From a virus: a DNA stretch of 20,332 bases. Positions 12,800-20,332 of this stretch are shown piece after piece; position 1 is the first letter of the stretch, and every line of letters starts with the position of its first letter. The notes below the pieces were generated by a model, which searched no databases, was not told the origin of the DNA, and worked only from the letters and a program-made list of their open reading frames with translations. The stretch lies in IMG/VR virus record IMGVR_UViG_3300024302_000069, positions 1 through 20,332 of that record; one strand, written 5' to 3'. Position numbers and translations under genes: made by a program.

Positions 12800-13227
12800 C
12801 TGATTTTTTAACATGGCAGGTAGATGGCACAGCATCTATCTGTTCAGATTGCACTAAAGTTTGCGACAATCTTCCCCCTTGTATTGTGGATTCAATCAAT
12901 GACATTGATAAAGTTCCAGCAAGTACAAACTCCAAACAATACATCAAAAAGAATTTTCATAATAAATATAAACTTAACAAAGAAAATAAATATGTTTGTC
13001 AAAATTTTCATGAACCTACACCATACATTTTAGAATTAGCACAATCTTATCTGTTGATACATGGTGCAAGAGATGGAATGAGCGGTAATTTAGACTATTC
13101 AGCACTTTTTAGTTCGATGGAAATACATAATCTTGAAGGCAATGAGAAAATAATAGTGCTTGAAGCAGTAAGAGATGTTGAACATATTATCAAAAAACTA
13201 AATGAGTCAAAATCTGATAAAAAATAG
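12796..13227 (+). CDS. Frameshift extension of the tail assembly chaperone (T domain)
   Basis: Translated after the -1 shift, giving 143 residues joined to the 139 of the short form (282 in total). The frame starts VTDFLTWQVDGTASICSDCT and has no start codon with a binding site: the first candidate, GTG at 12886, lacks one, which argues for the fusion. It contains a cysteine cluster (C155, C158, C162, C168 of the fusion) and a helical C-terminal half (YILELAQSYLLIHGARDGMS, then IIVLEAVRDVEHIIKKL). In other phages the T domain recruits the tail tube protein to the chaperone-coated tape measure. It ends 82 nt before the tape measure gene. Confidence 0.75.
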   Translation, partial: VTDFLTWQVDGTASICSDCTKVCDNLPPCIVDSINDIDKVPASTNSKQYIKKNFHNKYKLNKENKYVCQNFHEPTPYILELAQSYLLIHGARDGMSGNLDYSALFSSMEIHNLEGNEKIIVLEAVRDVEHIIKKLNESKSDKK

Positions 13228-13272
13228 TAGATAAACTTATTCCACCAAAAGTGTTAATATAGCTATTTAAGA

Positions 13273-13295
13273 TATAATATATAATTAATATTATA
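13273..13295. promoter_or_regulatory. Possible -10 and AT inverted repeat before the tape measure gene
   Basis: TATAAT at 13273-13278 with no TG extension or clear -35, inside an 8-bp inverted repeat (13273-13280 with 13288-13295). The DNA here is nearly pure A/T, so chance matches are likely. It could give extra transcription of the long tape measure gene. Confidence 0.3.
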
Positions 13296-13309
13296 TAAAA
13301 GGTTTTTTA

Positions 13310-16300
13310 ATGGCAATAAAAGTAAAGATTGAGATTGCTCCACCTAGCAAAAGTGAATTGAATAAGGTTACTAGTGCAATTAAAACTGCCATTAATCCTA
13401 AAATAGACTTATCGTATGCAGAAAATCAAATTAAAGCTATTCAAAATCAAATTAAAAGTATAAAACCTACTAAATTATTTGATATGGATATATCTGATAC
13501 TGTAAGAAATATAGATAAAATCAAGAAACAAAATGAGCTATTAAGACAATCAAGAGCTGCATCTGTTCAAGATGCTGCACCCACTAAAAGTATAGATAAT
13601 CTAAAAAAAGTAGAAGCACTTATGAAAAAAATAAATGCTATGGGTAAACATAAAGAAGGACTTGGTACTACTGAAAATATAAATAATATTCAAAAAGAAA
13701 TTAAATTACTTGAAAAATATGAAAAAGCACTTAGTAAAATAAGAGCTGGATTTGATTTGAGTGCTACAAAAAATAATAGAATATCAGAATCACTAAAGAG
13801 ACAAATATCTTTAGGGAAAGAATATTTAGCGGTGCTTATCAAAATACAAAAACAATCTCACCAAATAAACAAAAACGAAAAAGATAGATTAGCAAATGCC
13901 GTAAAGCAAAACGAAGCCATCAAGAAACAAAATGAGCTATTAAGACAATCAAGAGCTGCATCTGTTCAAGATGCTGCACCCACTAAAAGTATAGATAATC
14001 TAAAAAAAGTAGAAGCACTTATGAAAAAAATAAATGCTATGGGTAAACATAAAGAAGGACTTGGTACTACTGAAAATATAAATAATATTCAAAAAGAAAT
14101 TAAATTACTTGAAAAATATGAAAAAGCACTTAGTAAAATAAGAGCTGGATTTGATTTGAGTGCTACAAAAAATAATAGAATATCAGAATCACTAAAGAGA
14201 CAAATATCTTTAGGGAAAGAATATTTAGCGGTGCTTATCAAAATACAAAAACAATCTCACCAAATAAACAAAAACGAAAAAGATAGATTAGCAAATGCCG
14301 TAAAGCAAAACGAAGCCATCAAGAAACAAAATGAGCTATTAAGACAATCAAGACCTACATCAACTCAAAGTACACAAAGTGATTCATCAAATAATACTAG
14401 CAGTTCATCGACCAGTAGAACTAGCAGGGATAGGTTTGATATTTATGGCAATTTAAACAAAGATTTACAAGAACTACAAGACACTTTTCATCGAACTCAA
14501 ATGACAAATGATGAGTTAATTTCTCAAGCAAAAACATTATTTAATACTTATAAGAATAAAGCTGAAAATATAATAACTTCATCGCCGAAAGAGATTCAGG
14601 CGATAAAGAATATTAAAATTGCTTACACAGGATTGATTAAAACTATAACAAATAATAAAAGCTTATCTCATGTTGACAAATTGACCCAAAGATATGAATT
14701 ATTACAAAGACAATTAAACGAGTTAAATAGTTTAAATTCAGCGGCTTCAAGAACAGAAGCTAGTCGGATTAGAAATGAGATGAGTGCTACAAATTCAAGA
14801 CTACAGTCATTGCAAACTGAAACTGAATTAACTAGGAGACTACAAGCAACACAATCTGAAATGAGAAATGCGATATCTTTGGCACGGTCAAATCCACATT
14901 TAAATTCACTTGAAAGAGAACTTGAAATAATATCTGCATTAAGAAGGTCAAGGGAAAATTTAAATAATATAAATTCAGCTGGTGCTAGGGATGAGCTTAG
15001 AAATGTTGAAAGACTATATGACTTACATAATGCAAGAGCTACACAACAAAGAGAATTTATAAGCAGAAGGTCGTCGGAAGATTCAAGACATAATATATAT
15101 GTTCAATCACTGCAGAGGTCGATGCGAAGAATGTTGGATTATTATGTAGGTATATATGCAGTAACTGAAGGTATTAAAAATACTATTGGTGGTGGTTTAC
15201 GATTGAATAAAGAACTAGAAGATGCTGGACTTGGTATTGCGGCTTTAGTTTCAAATAATACAGCACTAATTGATTCCAATAAAAAATTAATGAGTTCAAT
15301 GGAGCATTTTCAGGCTTCACAAAAATTATCAAAAGGTACTTTAAGAAAATTAAGAGAAGAAGCAGTATTAACTGTGGCAAGTTTTGGTGAATTAACAGAA
15401 GTATTTAGACAAAGTATCGGTGGTGCTTTAAGTGGTGGGAAAGCATTTGGTAAAGACCTTGAAACCATATTGAACAATACTATTGAATTTGGTAAAAAAT
15501 TGACCAATTTCGCAGGTGCGATTGGTATGCCAATGAGAGGTGCCTTAGAAGAGTCAAGATCTATGATAGAAGGGGGAAATATTACTAGAGACTCAAGAAT
15601 ATCTGTCATGCTATGGGGGTCACCAAAACAAGCAAATAAGGCAGTTTTAGCGGCAAAAGCTGATGTTAATAAAGTTGGTGCTTTGTATGATTTAATTATG
15701 AATAAATTTAAAGCATTTGATGCACTTGAATCACAAGATAGTATGTCTAAAACTCTGGCAAGATTAAGTGACCAATGGGATGCAAGTAGAAGAACATTTA
15801 CAGATTCCTTATTCAAAGCAGTTCAGCCACAACTTAAAGCTTTTACAGAAGAACTAAAGAAAAATGAAGGTGCAGTAAAAACTTGGGGAAATGTTTTGGG
15901 CAGTACATTTAACACAGTTTCAACTAGTGTAAAATTTCTTTATGACAATTTTGAATTAATAGCTGGAAGCATGATAGTAAGGTCTCTTGTTTCAACTAAT
16001 GGAATGCTAAACAGACTAATGGGAACTATGGTAAGTCTTGGCACTTGGATAGCAAGAATCCCTATAGGATTAGCCGCTATTGGTGGAGCTGGGATTATAG
16101 CTTCTATTGGTGGAGCTGGTGCTGCAATGGTTGGATTAGGTGCGACGATTGCGGCGATTGCCTTGCCTGTTGCAATAGTTGGTGCGGCTTGGTTTGGATT
16201 TGTGAAAGATGTTGAACATACAACTATAGATGATAGTACAGCATATAATATATTTTCAGGATTAGGTGTTGGGTTAAAAACGATTGTAATGAGACTGAAT

Positions 16301-19300
16301 ATAATATGGCTAAAGTTTTTAGCTACATTAAAGAACTCAGGACTACCTACTTTTATTGATGACAATATTGGTGAAAGAGTTAAGGCGGCACAGGATGAGT
16401 TTAAAGACTTTGTTGCTATAGGTGTTTCAAACAATGAAGTTTTATTTAATCCTAGCGACTGGGATAAAACAAAAGAAGCATTAAAAGGTATTAAAGAATC
16501 TTTTAACTCTATAAGTTTTAAAAAAGAAACGATTAAAGATTTAAAAATATATAAAAAAGCTCTTGAAGATTTAAGGGTAGAGTTAAAAGCAGATTCAGGT
16601 GGGAAATTTGTTAATGCTATTGATACAAATATAGATGCTATTAAATCAAAAATAGATGCTGCTACTAGTTCTATGAAAAAGCAAAATGATGAGACAAAAA
16701 ATCAAGTTGTTTTAAAACGAAAATTAACTGCTATTAAATTCAATGAAGTTGTTGGTGATAAAATTGGTGGTGTGGCAAAAGAATATATTGACATAACAAA
16801 AGAGATAAAAAAATATAATAAAGAATTATCTTATAACAAAGAGAGTCTAGAACTTTGGAAATATGCAACAGTTGATGCTATTAAAAAAGCAAAAGATGGA
16901 TTTAATAATTTAAGTGAAGATACAAAAAATAAAATAACATTTGATATTGATACCTTAAGTATTGAGAATTATGAAGAAAAGTTTTTAGCAGCATTAAATA
17001 ATATTAAAAATAATAATGAGATTGATAAATATTTACTTGAGATTGGTAATTTAAGTACAATCATAAACAATATCACCAATACTACTGCTGATAATCAATC
17101 ACTAAATATTGTAAAAAAGTTAAGTAATAATATTTTAAAAAGCAAAAAAGATATTTTAAGTATAGATGAAGAGATTGAGAAAGCTCAAAGAATTACTAAT
17201 AATTTTAAATCAAAAACATTAGCGATTGATAAAAAATCTATTAAACTAAAAGAAGAAGAATCAACTATTTTAAATAGTATCGAATTTGCTAAATCTAAAA
17301 ACAATAAAGCTATGAAAAAGATTTTAGATTTGCAGTTAAATCTAAATAGAGCCAAACAAGATTCACTAGAATTATCAAAAAAAGAAGAGATAAGATTACA
17401 AAACATACATAATACTAAAATAGCAACTGATTTAGCACTTGAAAAGCAAAAGATAGATAAAAGTGCTAATAAATACGATATTCAAGAGTCAGGGATTGAT
17501 GCGAATATCAAGACTTTAACTGAGGAAAAGAAAAAACTTCAAGATGAATTGACTATGGCAATAAAAAATGGAAATAATGAATTAGTTAAAACTAAAACCG
17601 CTGAAATTTCATTAAAAGACCAAAAAATAGCTACTTTGGATACAGAAAGACTTAAAACTGCTGAATTAAGTACACAGTATAATATATTACTTAAGCAAAA
17701 AGAAGTATTAGGTGGATTAAATGTCGATTTAGTAAACACTGGTGCAGTTGGTGACAGAACAGTCAACATTGAAAATCAGATAAAAAAAGCTAAGGCTAGA
17801 ATAGAAATTACTCAGGCTGAAATGGGAGCGATTGAGTCAAAAGGTAATACTCTTGAATATAATGTAGCTATAACAGGAGTAAAGAAAGCAAAAGCGGAAC
17901 TAAAGGGTCTTGAAAAAAATCTACCTACAGGTGGTTCGGCTGGAAGTGGTGGAGGTGGTAGTAATGACTATAAAGCTAAACTTATCTATGAAATTGAGAT
18001 AAAAGGTTTTGATAAATTTTCTAATGCCATTGCTGATAGTATTTCTGCTATAAATAAACTAGACAATATTGAAAAAAACAAAGAATTGTCAGATAAAGAA
18101 AGATTTAGAAGTAATATTATAGGATATAAAAATTTAGCTGGGGCAGTTCAAAGTTTTGCTAAAGAGGGGTCGTCTTCATATAAATTTTTAGGTAAAGTTC
18201 AAAAAGCTATGCACATTGCAGAAATAGTATTAGCCGCTGAAAGATTGGCTATTAAATTAGGCTTTATGAGTGCAGAAGTTACAGGAGCAGTAGCTAAGGA
18301 TACAGCTATTACTGCTTCATCAACTGTAGCGGCTGGTGTTTCATCTATGGTAGGACTTACGTTTCCTGCAAACTTGGCAGCATTAGCCGCAACAATGGCA
18401 GCAATTGGTGTATTAACTGGTGGCTCAACTAGTGCAGCCGCCGCACCAGTTATCCCAACAACAGCAAGTCATAATACAAAAGAAATAAAAAGCTCTTTTG
18501 AATTATCAAACAGTGGTACTACTTTAGATGGTATAAAAATTGAAACTAAGCCTATTTCGGCTGAGTATGCTAAGTTAAATGTACTGATTCTAGGAGATAT
18601 AAAAAGAACTGTTGCAGATGCGAACATAACTATGTCTTCACTTGGACTGGGTGTATTTAAAATGTCGGCTGAGATTGGAACTAATTTAAAAGCTGGACTT
18701 CACACAAGCAAAGAATTGACTGATGCTAATATTAAATATAAAGAATCATTAAAAGAAGTTGCTAAAAAAGATAAAAGTATCGTTGAAGATTATATAGATA
18801 AAAGTATTTATGGTGATAATTCGGTAGATAAACTTGGTGATGATATTAAAAAAACACTTGATAAATCAAATGATATGATTATGGATTCTTTAAGCTACTT
18901 TAGAGATGGATTAAGCCGAAGTGTTAGTGTTACTCTTGCTAAAAAAAGCTACAAGGCTATGATGGATGAAAGCCTTAAAAAAAGTGGTATAGATGATGTG
19001 GGAAAAGTATTTTTTACAGAATTATTTGAAGGAACTACACAATATTTAGGTAAGAAAAAAGGCGGCTTACACGGATTTGCTATTAGCTTAGGTGAAATTA
19101 TTACTGGTGGCAAAGATCTTACAGACTTTGTTCAGACAAATATTTATGATGAGCTTATAAAAAAATATGATGGCATGGTGGATATTAGTTCTATTTATGC
19201 AGAAGTTATAGATAGTGGTGTCAAAGAATGGACTACAAAAAAAGGTGATATGTGGTCATCTACTAAAAGATTTTATGCACAACAGTGGGCGGAGATTCAA

Positions 19301-20332
19301 TATTCTATAGACAAAACAGCAGAGTACTCTAACAATATGCTAGATGCATTAATTGAAAGTGCTGCTGATACAGAAGAAGGTGTATCTATCTTTTGGGAAA
19401 GTGTTAAGAAAATTAGAGATTACACTTATGACATAAAAAGATTATATGCAGAAGCTAGTGGTAATGAATTAGATGTACTAAAAATAAATAAAACACAATC
19501 CGTTGATATGTTTAAAGCTACAGTTGAAGGTTATGGTACTGTTTTTACAGATGCATTTGCTGGATTTAATGATTATTTAAGTGGAGCAAAAACTGATAGT
19601 GGCTTATCTAGTAGCACTATAGCAAGTATAAAAAGTGAGCTTGATGGATATCAGAATATTTTGAGTTCAGTATCAGATTTTGACTTTAAAATTGAAAGTA
19701 GTGATGATATTCTTGTGTTCCTAGATGCTATTGATGGTATTGAAACTAAAATGAATATGCTTAATCTTGACAGTGCAACAGGATATGGAACAACAATAGA
19801 AGATACTTCTAATGCCTTAAGTGAATTGGAAAAAAGCTTAAGAGATGTATTGGATAGTAGTAATGAATACGAAGAGTTTTTAGATAGTATAAAAGATTGG
19901 TATAATGATTTAGATTTTTCTATTGACCCAATCATAAAAACGCTTCAACAGTTACAAAACGAAATAAATAATATTGAGAATTTAAGCCAAACAGATTATC
20001 AAGAAAAAATAAGTAATTTAATTTCAGATACTAAAGAATACCATAATATACAAATTGAAAATTTAGACAAACAAATAAGTTTAGCTACTAATTTAAAAGA
20101 TACTTTTGATGGTTTAGATGATATTGCACCTACTCTTGAAAGCATAAAGGCTAGTATAGGTAATATTAGTAATTTAAATGTAGATGATATTGAGAAAGAG
20201 GTTAATAATTTAATTTCAGATACTAAAGAATACCATAATATACAAATTGAAAATTTAGACAAACAAATAAGTTTAGCTACTAATTTAAAAGATACTTTTG
20301 ATGGTTTAGATGATATTGCACCTACTCTTGAA
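13310..20332 (+). CDS. Tail tape measure protein, partial (open at window end)
   Basis: Reading from ATG 13310 there is no stop up to the last base: 2341 codons, incomplete. AAAAGG at 13297-13302 lies 7 nt upstream. Parts in order: N-terminal coiled coil with a 133-residue exact duplication (72-337); a Ser/Thr/Asn linker (349-375); long helical coiled coils; a membrane-active Gly/Ala segment at about 904-965 (IGLAAIGGAGIIASIGGAGA); more coiled coil; a Gly-rich linker near 1541-1550; a second hydrophobic Ala-rich segment at about 1628-1712; a mixed region with WESVKKIRDYTYDIKRLYAE; then a 64-residue repeat array at the end. Tape measure proteins set tail length and leave the tail tip during DNA entry. 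At about 0.15 nm per residue the tail would exceed 350 nm if most of the chain were extended helix. Confidence 0.93.
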   Translation, partial: MAIKVKIEIAPPSKSELNKVTSAIKTAINPKIDLSYAENQIKAIQNQIKSIKPTKLFDMDISDTVRNIDKIKKQNELLRQSRAASVQDAAPTKSIDNLKKVEALMKKINAMGKHKEGLGTTENINNIQKEIKLLEKYEKALSKIRAGFDLSATKNNRISESLKRQISLGKEYLAVLIKIQKQSHQINKNEKDRLANAVKQNEAIKKQNELLRQSRAASVQDAAPTKSIDNLKKVEALMKKINAMGKHKEGLGTTENINNIQKEIKLLEKYEKALSKIRAGFDLSATKNNRISESLKRQISLGKEYLAVLIKIQKQSHQINKNEKDRLANAVKQNEAIKKQNELLRQSRPTSTQSTQSDSSNNTSSSSTSRTSRDRFDIYGNLNKDLQELQDTFHRTQMTNDELISQAKTLFNTYKNKAENIITSSPKEIQAIKNIKIAYTGLIKTITNNKSLSHVDKLTQRYELLQRQLNELNSLNSAASRTEASRIRNEMSATNSRLQSLQTETELTRRLQATQSEMRNAISLARSNPHLNSLERELEIISALRRSRENLNNINSAGARDELRNVERLYDLHNARATQQREFISRRSSEDSRHNIYVQSLQRSMRRMLDYYVGIYAVTEGIKNTIGGGLRLNKELEDAGLGIAALVSNNTALIDSNKKLMSSMEHFQASQKLSKGTLRKLREEAVLTVASFGELTEVFRQSIGGALSGGKAFGKDLETILNNTIEFGKKLTNFAGAIGMPMRGALEESRSMIEGGNITRDSRISVMLWGSPKQANKAVLAAKADVNKVGALYDLIMNKFKAFDALESQDSMSKTLARLSDQWDASRRTFTDSLFKAVQPQLKAFTEELKKNEGAVKTWGNVLGSTFNTVSTSVKFLYDNFELIAGSMIVRSLVSTNGMLNRLMGTMVSLGTWIARIPIGLAAIGGAGIIASIGGAGAAMVGLGATIAAIALPVAIVGAAWFGFVKDVEHTTIDDSTAYNIFSGLGVGLKTIVMRLNIIWLKFLATLKNSGLPTFIDDNIGERVKAAQDEFKDFVAIGVSNNEVLFNPSDWDKTKEALKGIKESFNSISFKKETIKDLKIYKKALEDLRVELKADSGGKFVNAIDTNIDAIKSKIDAATSSMKKQNDETKNQVVLKRKLTAIKFNEVVGDKIGGVAKEYIDITKEIKKYNKELSYNKESLELWKYATVDAIKKAKDGFNNLSEDTKNKITFDIDTLSIENYEEKFLAALNNIKNNNEIDKYLLEIGNLSTIINNITNTTADNQSLNIVKKLSNNILKSKKDILSIDEEIEKAQRITNNFKSKTLAIDKKSIKLKEEESTILNSIEFAKSKNNKAMKKILDLQLNLNRAKQDSLELSKKEEIRLQNIHNTKIATDLALEKQKIDKSANKYDIQESGIDANIKTLTEEKKKLQDELTMAIKNGNNELVKTKTAEISLKDQKIATLDTERLKTAELSTQYNILLKQKEVLGGLNVDLVNTGAVGDRTVNIENQIKKAKARIEITQAEMGAIESKGNTLEYNVAITGVKKAKAELKGLEKNLPTGGSAGSGGGGSNDYKAKLIYEIEIKGFDKFSNAIADSISAINKLDNIEKNKELSDKERFRSNIIGYKNLAGAVQSFAKEGSSSYKFLGKVQKAMHIAEIVLAAERLAIKLGFMSAEVTGAVAKDTAITASSTVAAGVSSMVGLTFPANLAALAATMAAIGVLTGGSTSAAAAPVIPTTASHNTKEIKSSFELSNSGTTLDGIKIETKPISAEYAKLNVLILGDIKRTVADANITMSSLGLGVFKMSAEIGTNLKAGLHTSKELTDANIKYKESLKEVAKKDKSIVEDYIDKSIYGDNSVDKLGDDIKKTLDKSNDMIMDSLSYFRDGLSRSVSVTLAKKSYKAMMDESLKKSGIDDVGKVFFTELFEGTTQYLGKKKGGLHGFAISLGEIITGGKDLTDFVQTNIYDELIKKYDGMVDISSIYAEVIDSGVKEWTTKKGDMWSSTKRFYAQQWAEIQYSIDKTAEYSNNMLDALIESAADTEEGVSIFWESVKKIRDYTYDIKRLYAEASGNELDVLKINKTQSVDMFKATVEGYGTVFTDAFAGFNDYLSGAKTDSGLSSSTIASIKSELDGYQNILSSVSDFDFKIESSDDILVFLDAIDGIETKMNMLNLDSATGYGTTIEDTSNALSELEKSLRDVLDSSNEYEEFLDSIKDWYNDLDFSIDPIIKTLQQLQNEINNIENLSQTDYQEKISNLISDTKEYHNIQIENLDKQISLATNLKDTFDGLDDIAPTLESIKASIGNISNLNVDDIEKEVNNLISDTKEYHNIQIENLDKQISLATNLKDTFDGLDDIAPTLE
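13520..14353 (+). repeat. 399-bp perfect tandem duplication in the tape measure gene
   Basis: Bases 13520-13954 are identical to 13919-14353: two whole 399-bp units (13520-13918, 13919-14317) and a 36-bp third start. The period equals 133 codons, so the frame is kept and the protein gains an exact 133-residue coiled-coil unit. Absence of any difference, even at silent positions, points to a very recent event or to a copy number that varies in the population. Confidence 0.95.
20014..20332 (+). repeat. 192-bp repeat array in the tape measure gene, cut by the window end
   Basis: Bases 20014-20140 and 20206-20332 are identical over 127 bp, a 192-bp period (64 codons, frame kept), and identity runs to the last base. 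The residues before the first copy (TLQQLQNEINNIENLSQTDY) are a diverged version of those before the second (TLESIKASIGNISNLNVDDI), so the array is older and at least three units long. Its true length is unknown. Confidence 0.93.

Noticed and set aside
12824-13033. 69-codon plus-strand frame
   Set aside because: A third frame overlapping the chaperone extension; no homology or start signal.
12886-13227. Independent gene starting at GTG 12886
   Set aside because: There is no binding site, and the open frame extends back to the A_AAA_AAG site, which explains it better as a frameshift extension.
13520-14353. CRISPR array or mobile insertion
   Set aside because: The repeat is a direct 399-bp in-frame coding duplication with no spacers, no ends and no target duplication.
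15183-16434. Long minus-strand frames (up to 168 codons) inside the tape measure gene
   Set aside because: The plus frame is open over 7 kb with tape-measure features; the antisense frames arise from its biased codons and have no binding sites.
19999-20262. Minus-strand frame with an internal peptide repeat
   Set aside because: The peptide repeat is only the antisense of the 192-bp repeat in the tape measure gene.
1-20332. tRNA or rRNA genes, attachment sites
   Set aside because: No cloverleaf or rRNA-like sequence and no flanking direct repeats consistent with att sites were seen by eye.

Overview
The window is a low-GC (roughly 30%) piece of a tailed-phage or prophage genome, with a TnpB transposon gene at its left edge. 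Ribosome binding sites are mostly AAAAGGA, and several promoters look like an extended -10 (TGnTATAAT) with T-rich upstream DNA and no clear -35. Together with the base composition this suggests a Campylobacterota host (Arcobacter/Sulfurimonas-like). That is an inference from style; no host gene is present. There is no sheath gene between the tail terminator and tail tube genes, so the virion is most likely a siphovirus. No integrase, repressor or lysis gene is visible, so lifestyle cannot be decided.

Layout, left to right. (1) 1-1290: a TnpB-only IS200/IS605-type unit with a consensus sigma70 promoter, intact RuvC and zinc-finger residues, and a right end of three hairpins that fits an omega-RNA. 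(2) 1367-1399: a bidirectional terminator. (3) 1531-4244: a rightward set of small genes: two soluble unknowns, a two-helix membrane protein, a Lys-rich protein, a 54-residue four-cysteine mini-protein and a 24-codon ORF. From 2288 on they are chained by short overlaps and end in a compact SNF2-type helicase. (4) 4245-4503: a convergent intergenic region with a terminator, a perfect extended -10 and two nested inverted repeats. (5) 4504-7370, minus strand: portal then large terminase, overlapping by 22 nt. (6) 7371-7493: a divergent control region whose 21-bp palindrome carries a perfect extended -10 on each strand. (7) 7494-10987: scaffold, major capsid and a neck set (head-tail adaptor, putative stopper, putative gp10-like protein, tail terminator). 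(8) 11005-12234: tail tube protein with a C-terminal FN3/Ig-like domain, then a terminator and a new promoter. (9) 12380-13227: tail assembly chaperone pair joined by a -1 frameshift at A_AAA_AAG directly before the stop. (10) 13310-20332: a tape measure gene that stays open to the last base (at least 2341 codons), with a perfect 399-bp internal duplication and a second repeat array running into the window end.

How the parts work together: portal and terminase form the packaging motor; scaffold and capsid build the procapsid; the neck genes join it to a tail made of tube, chaperones and tape measure. The strand arrangement is unusual: terminase and portal keep their canonical map position but are transcribed away from the head genes and in portal-to-terminase order. 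The window starts in a multicopy-type element and ends inside a tandem repeat, so both edges may be assembly breaks.
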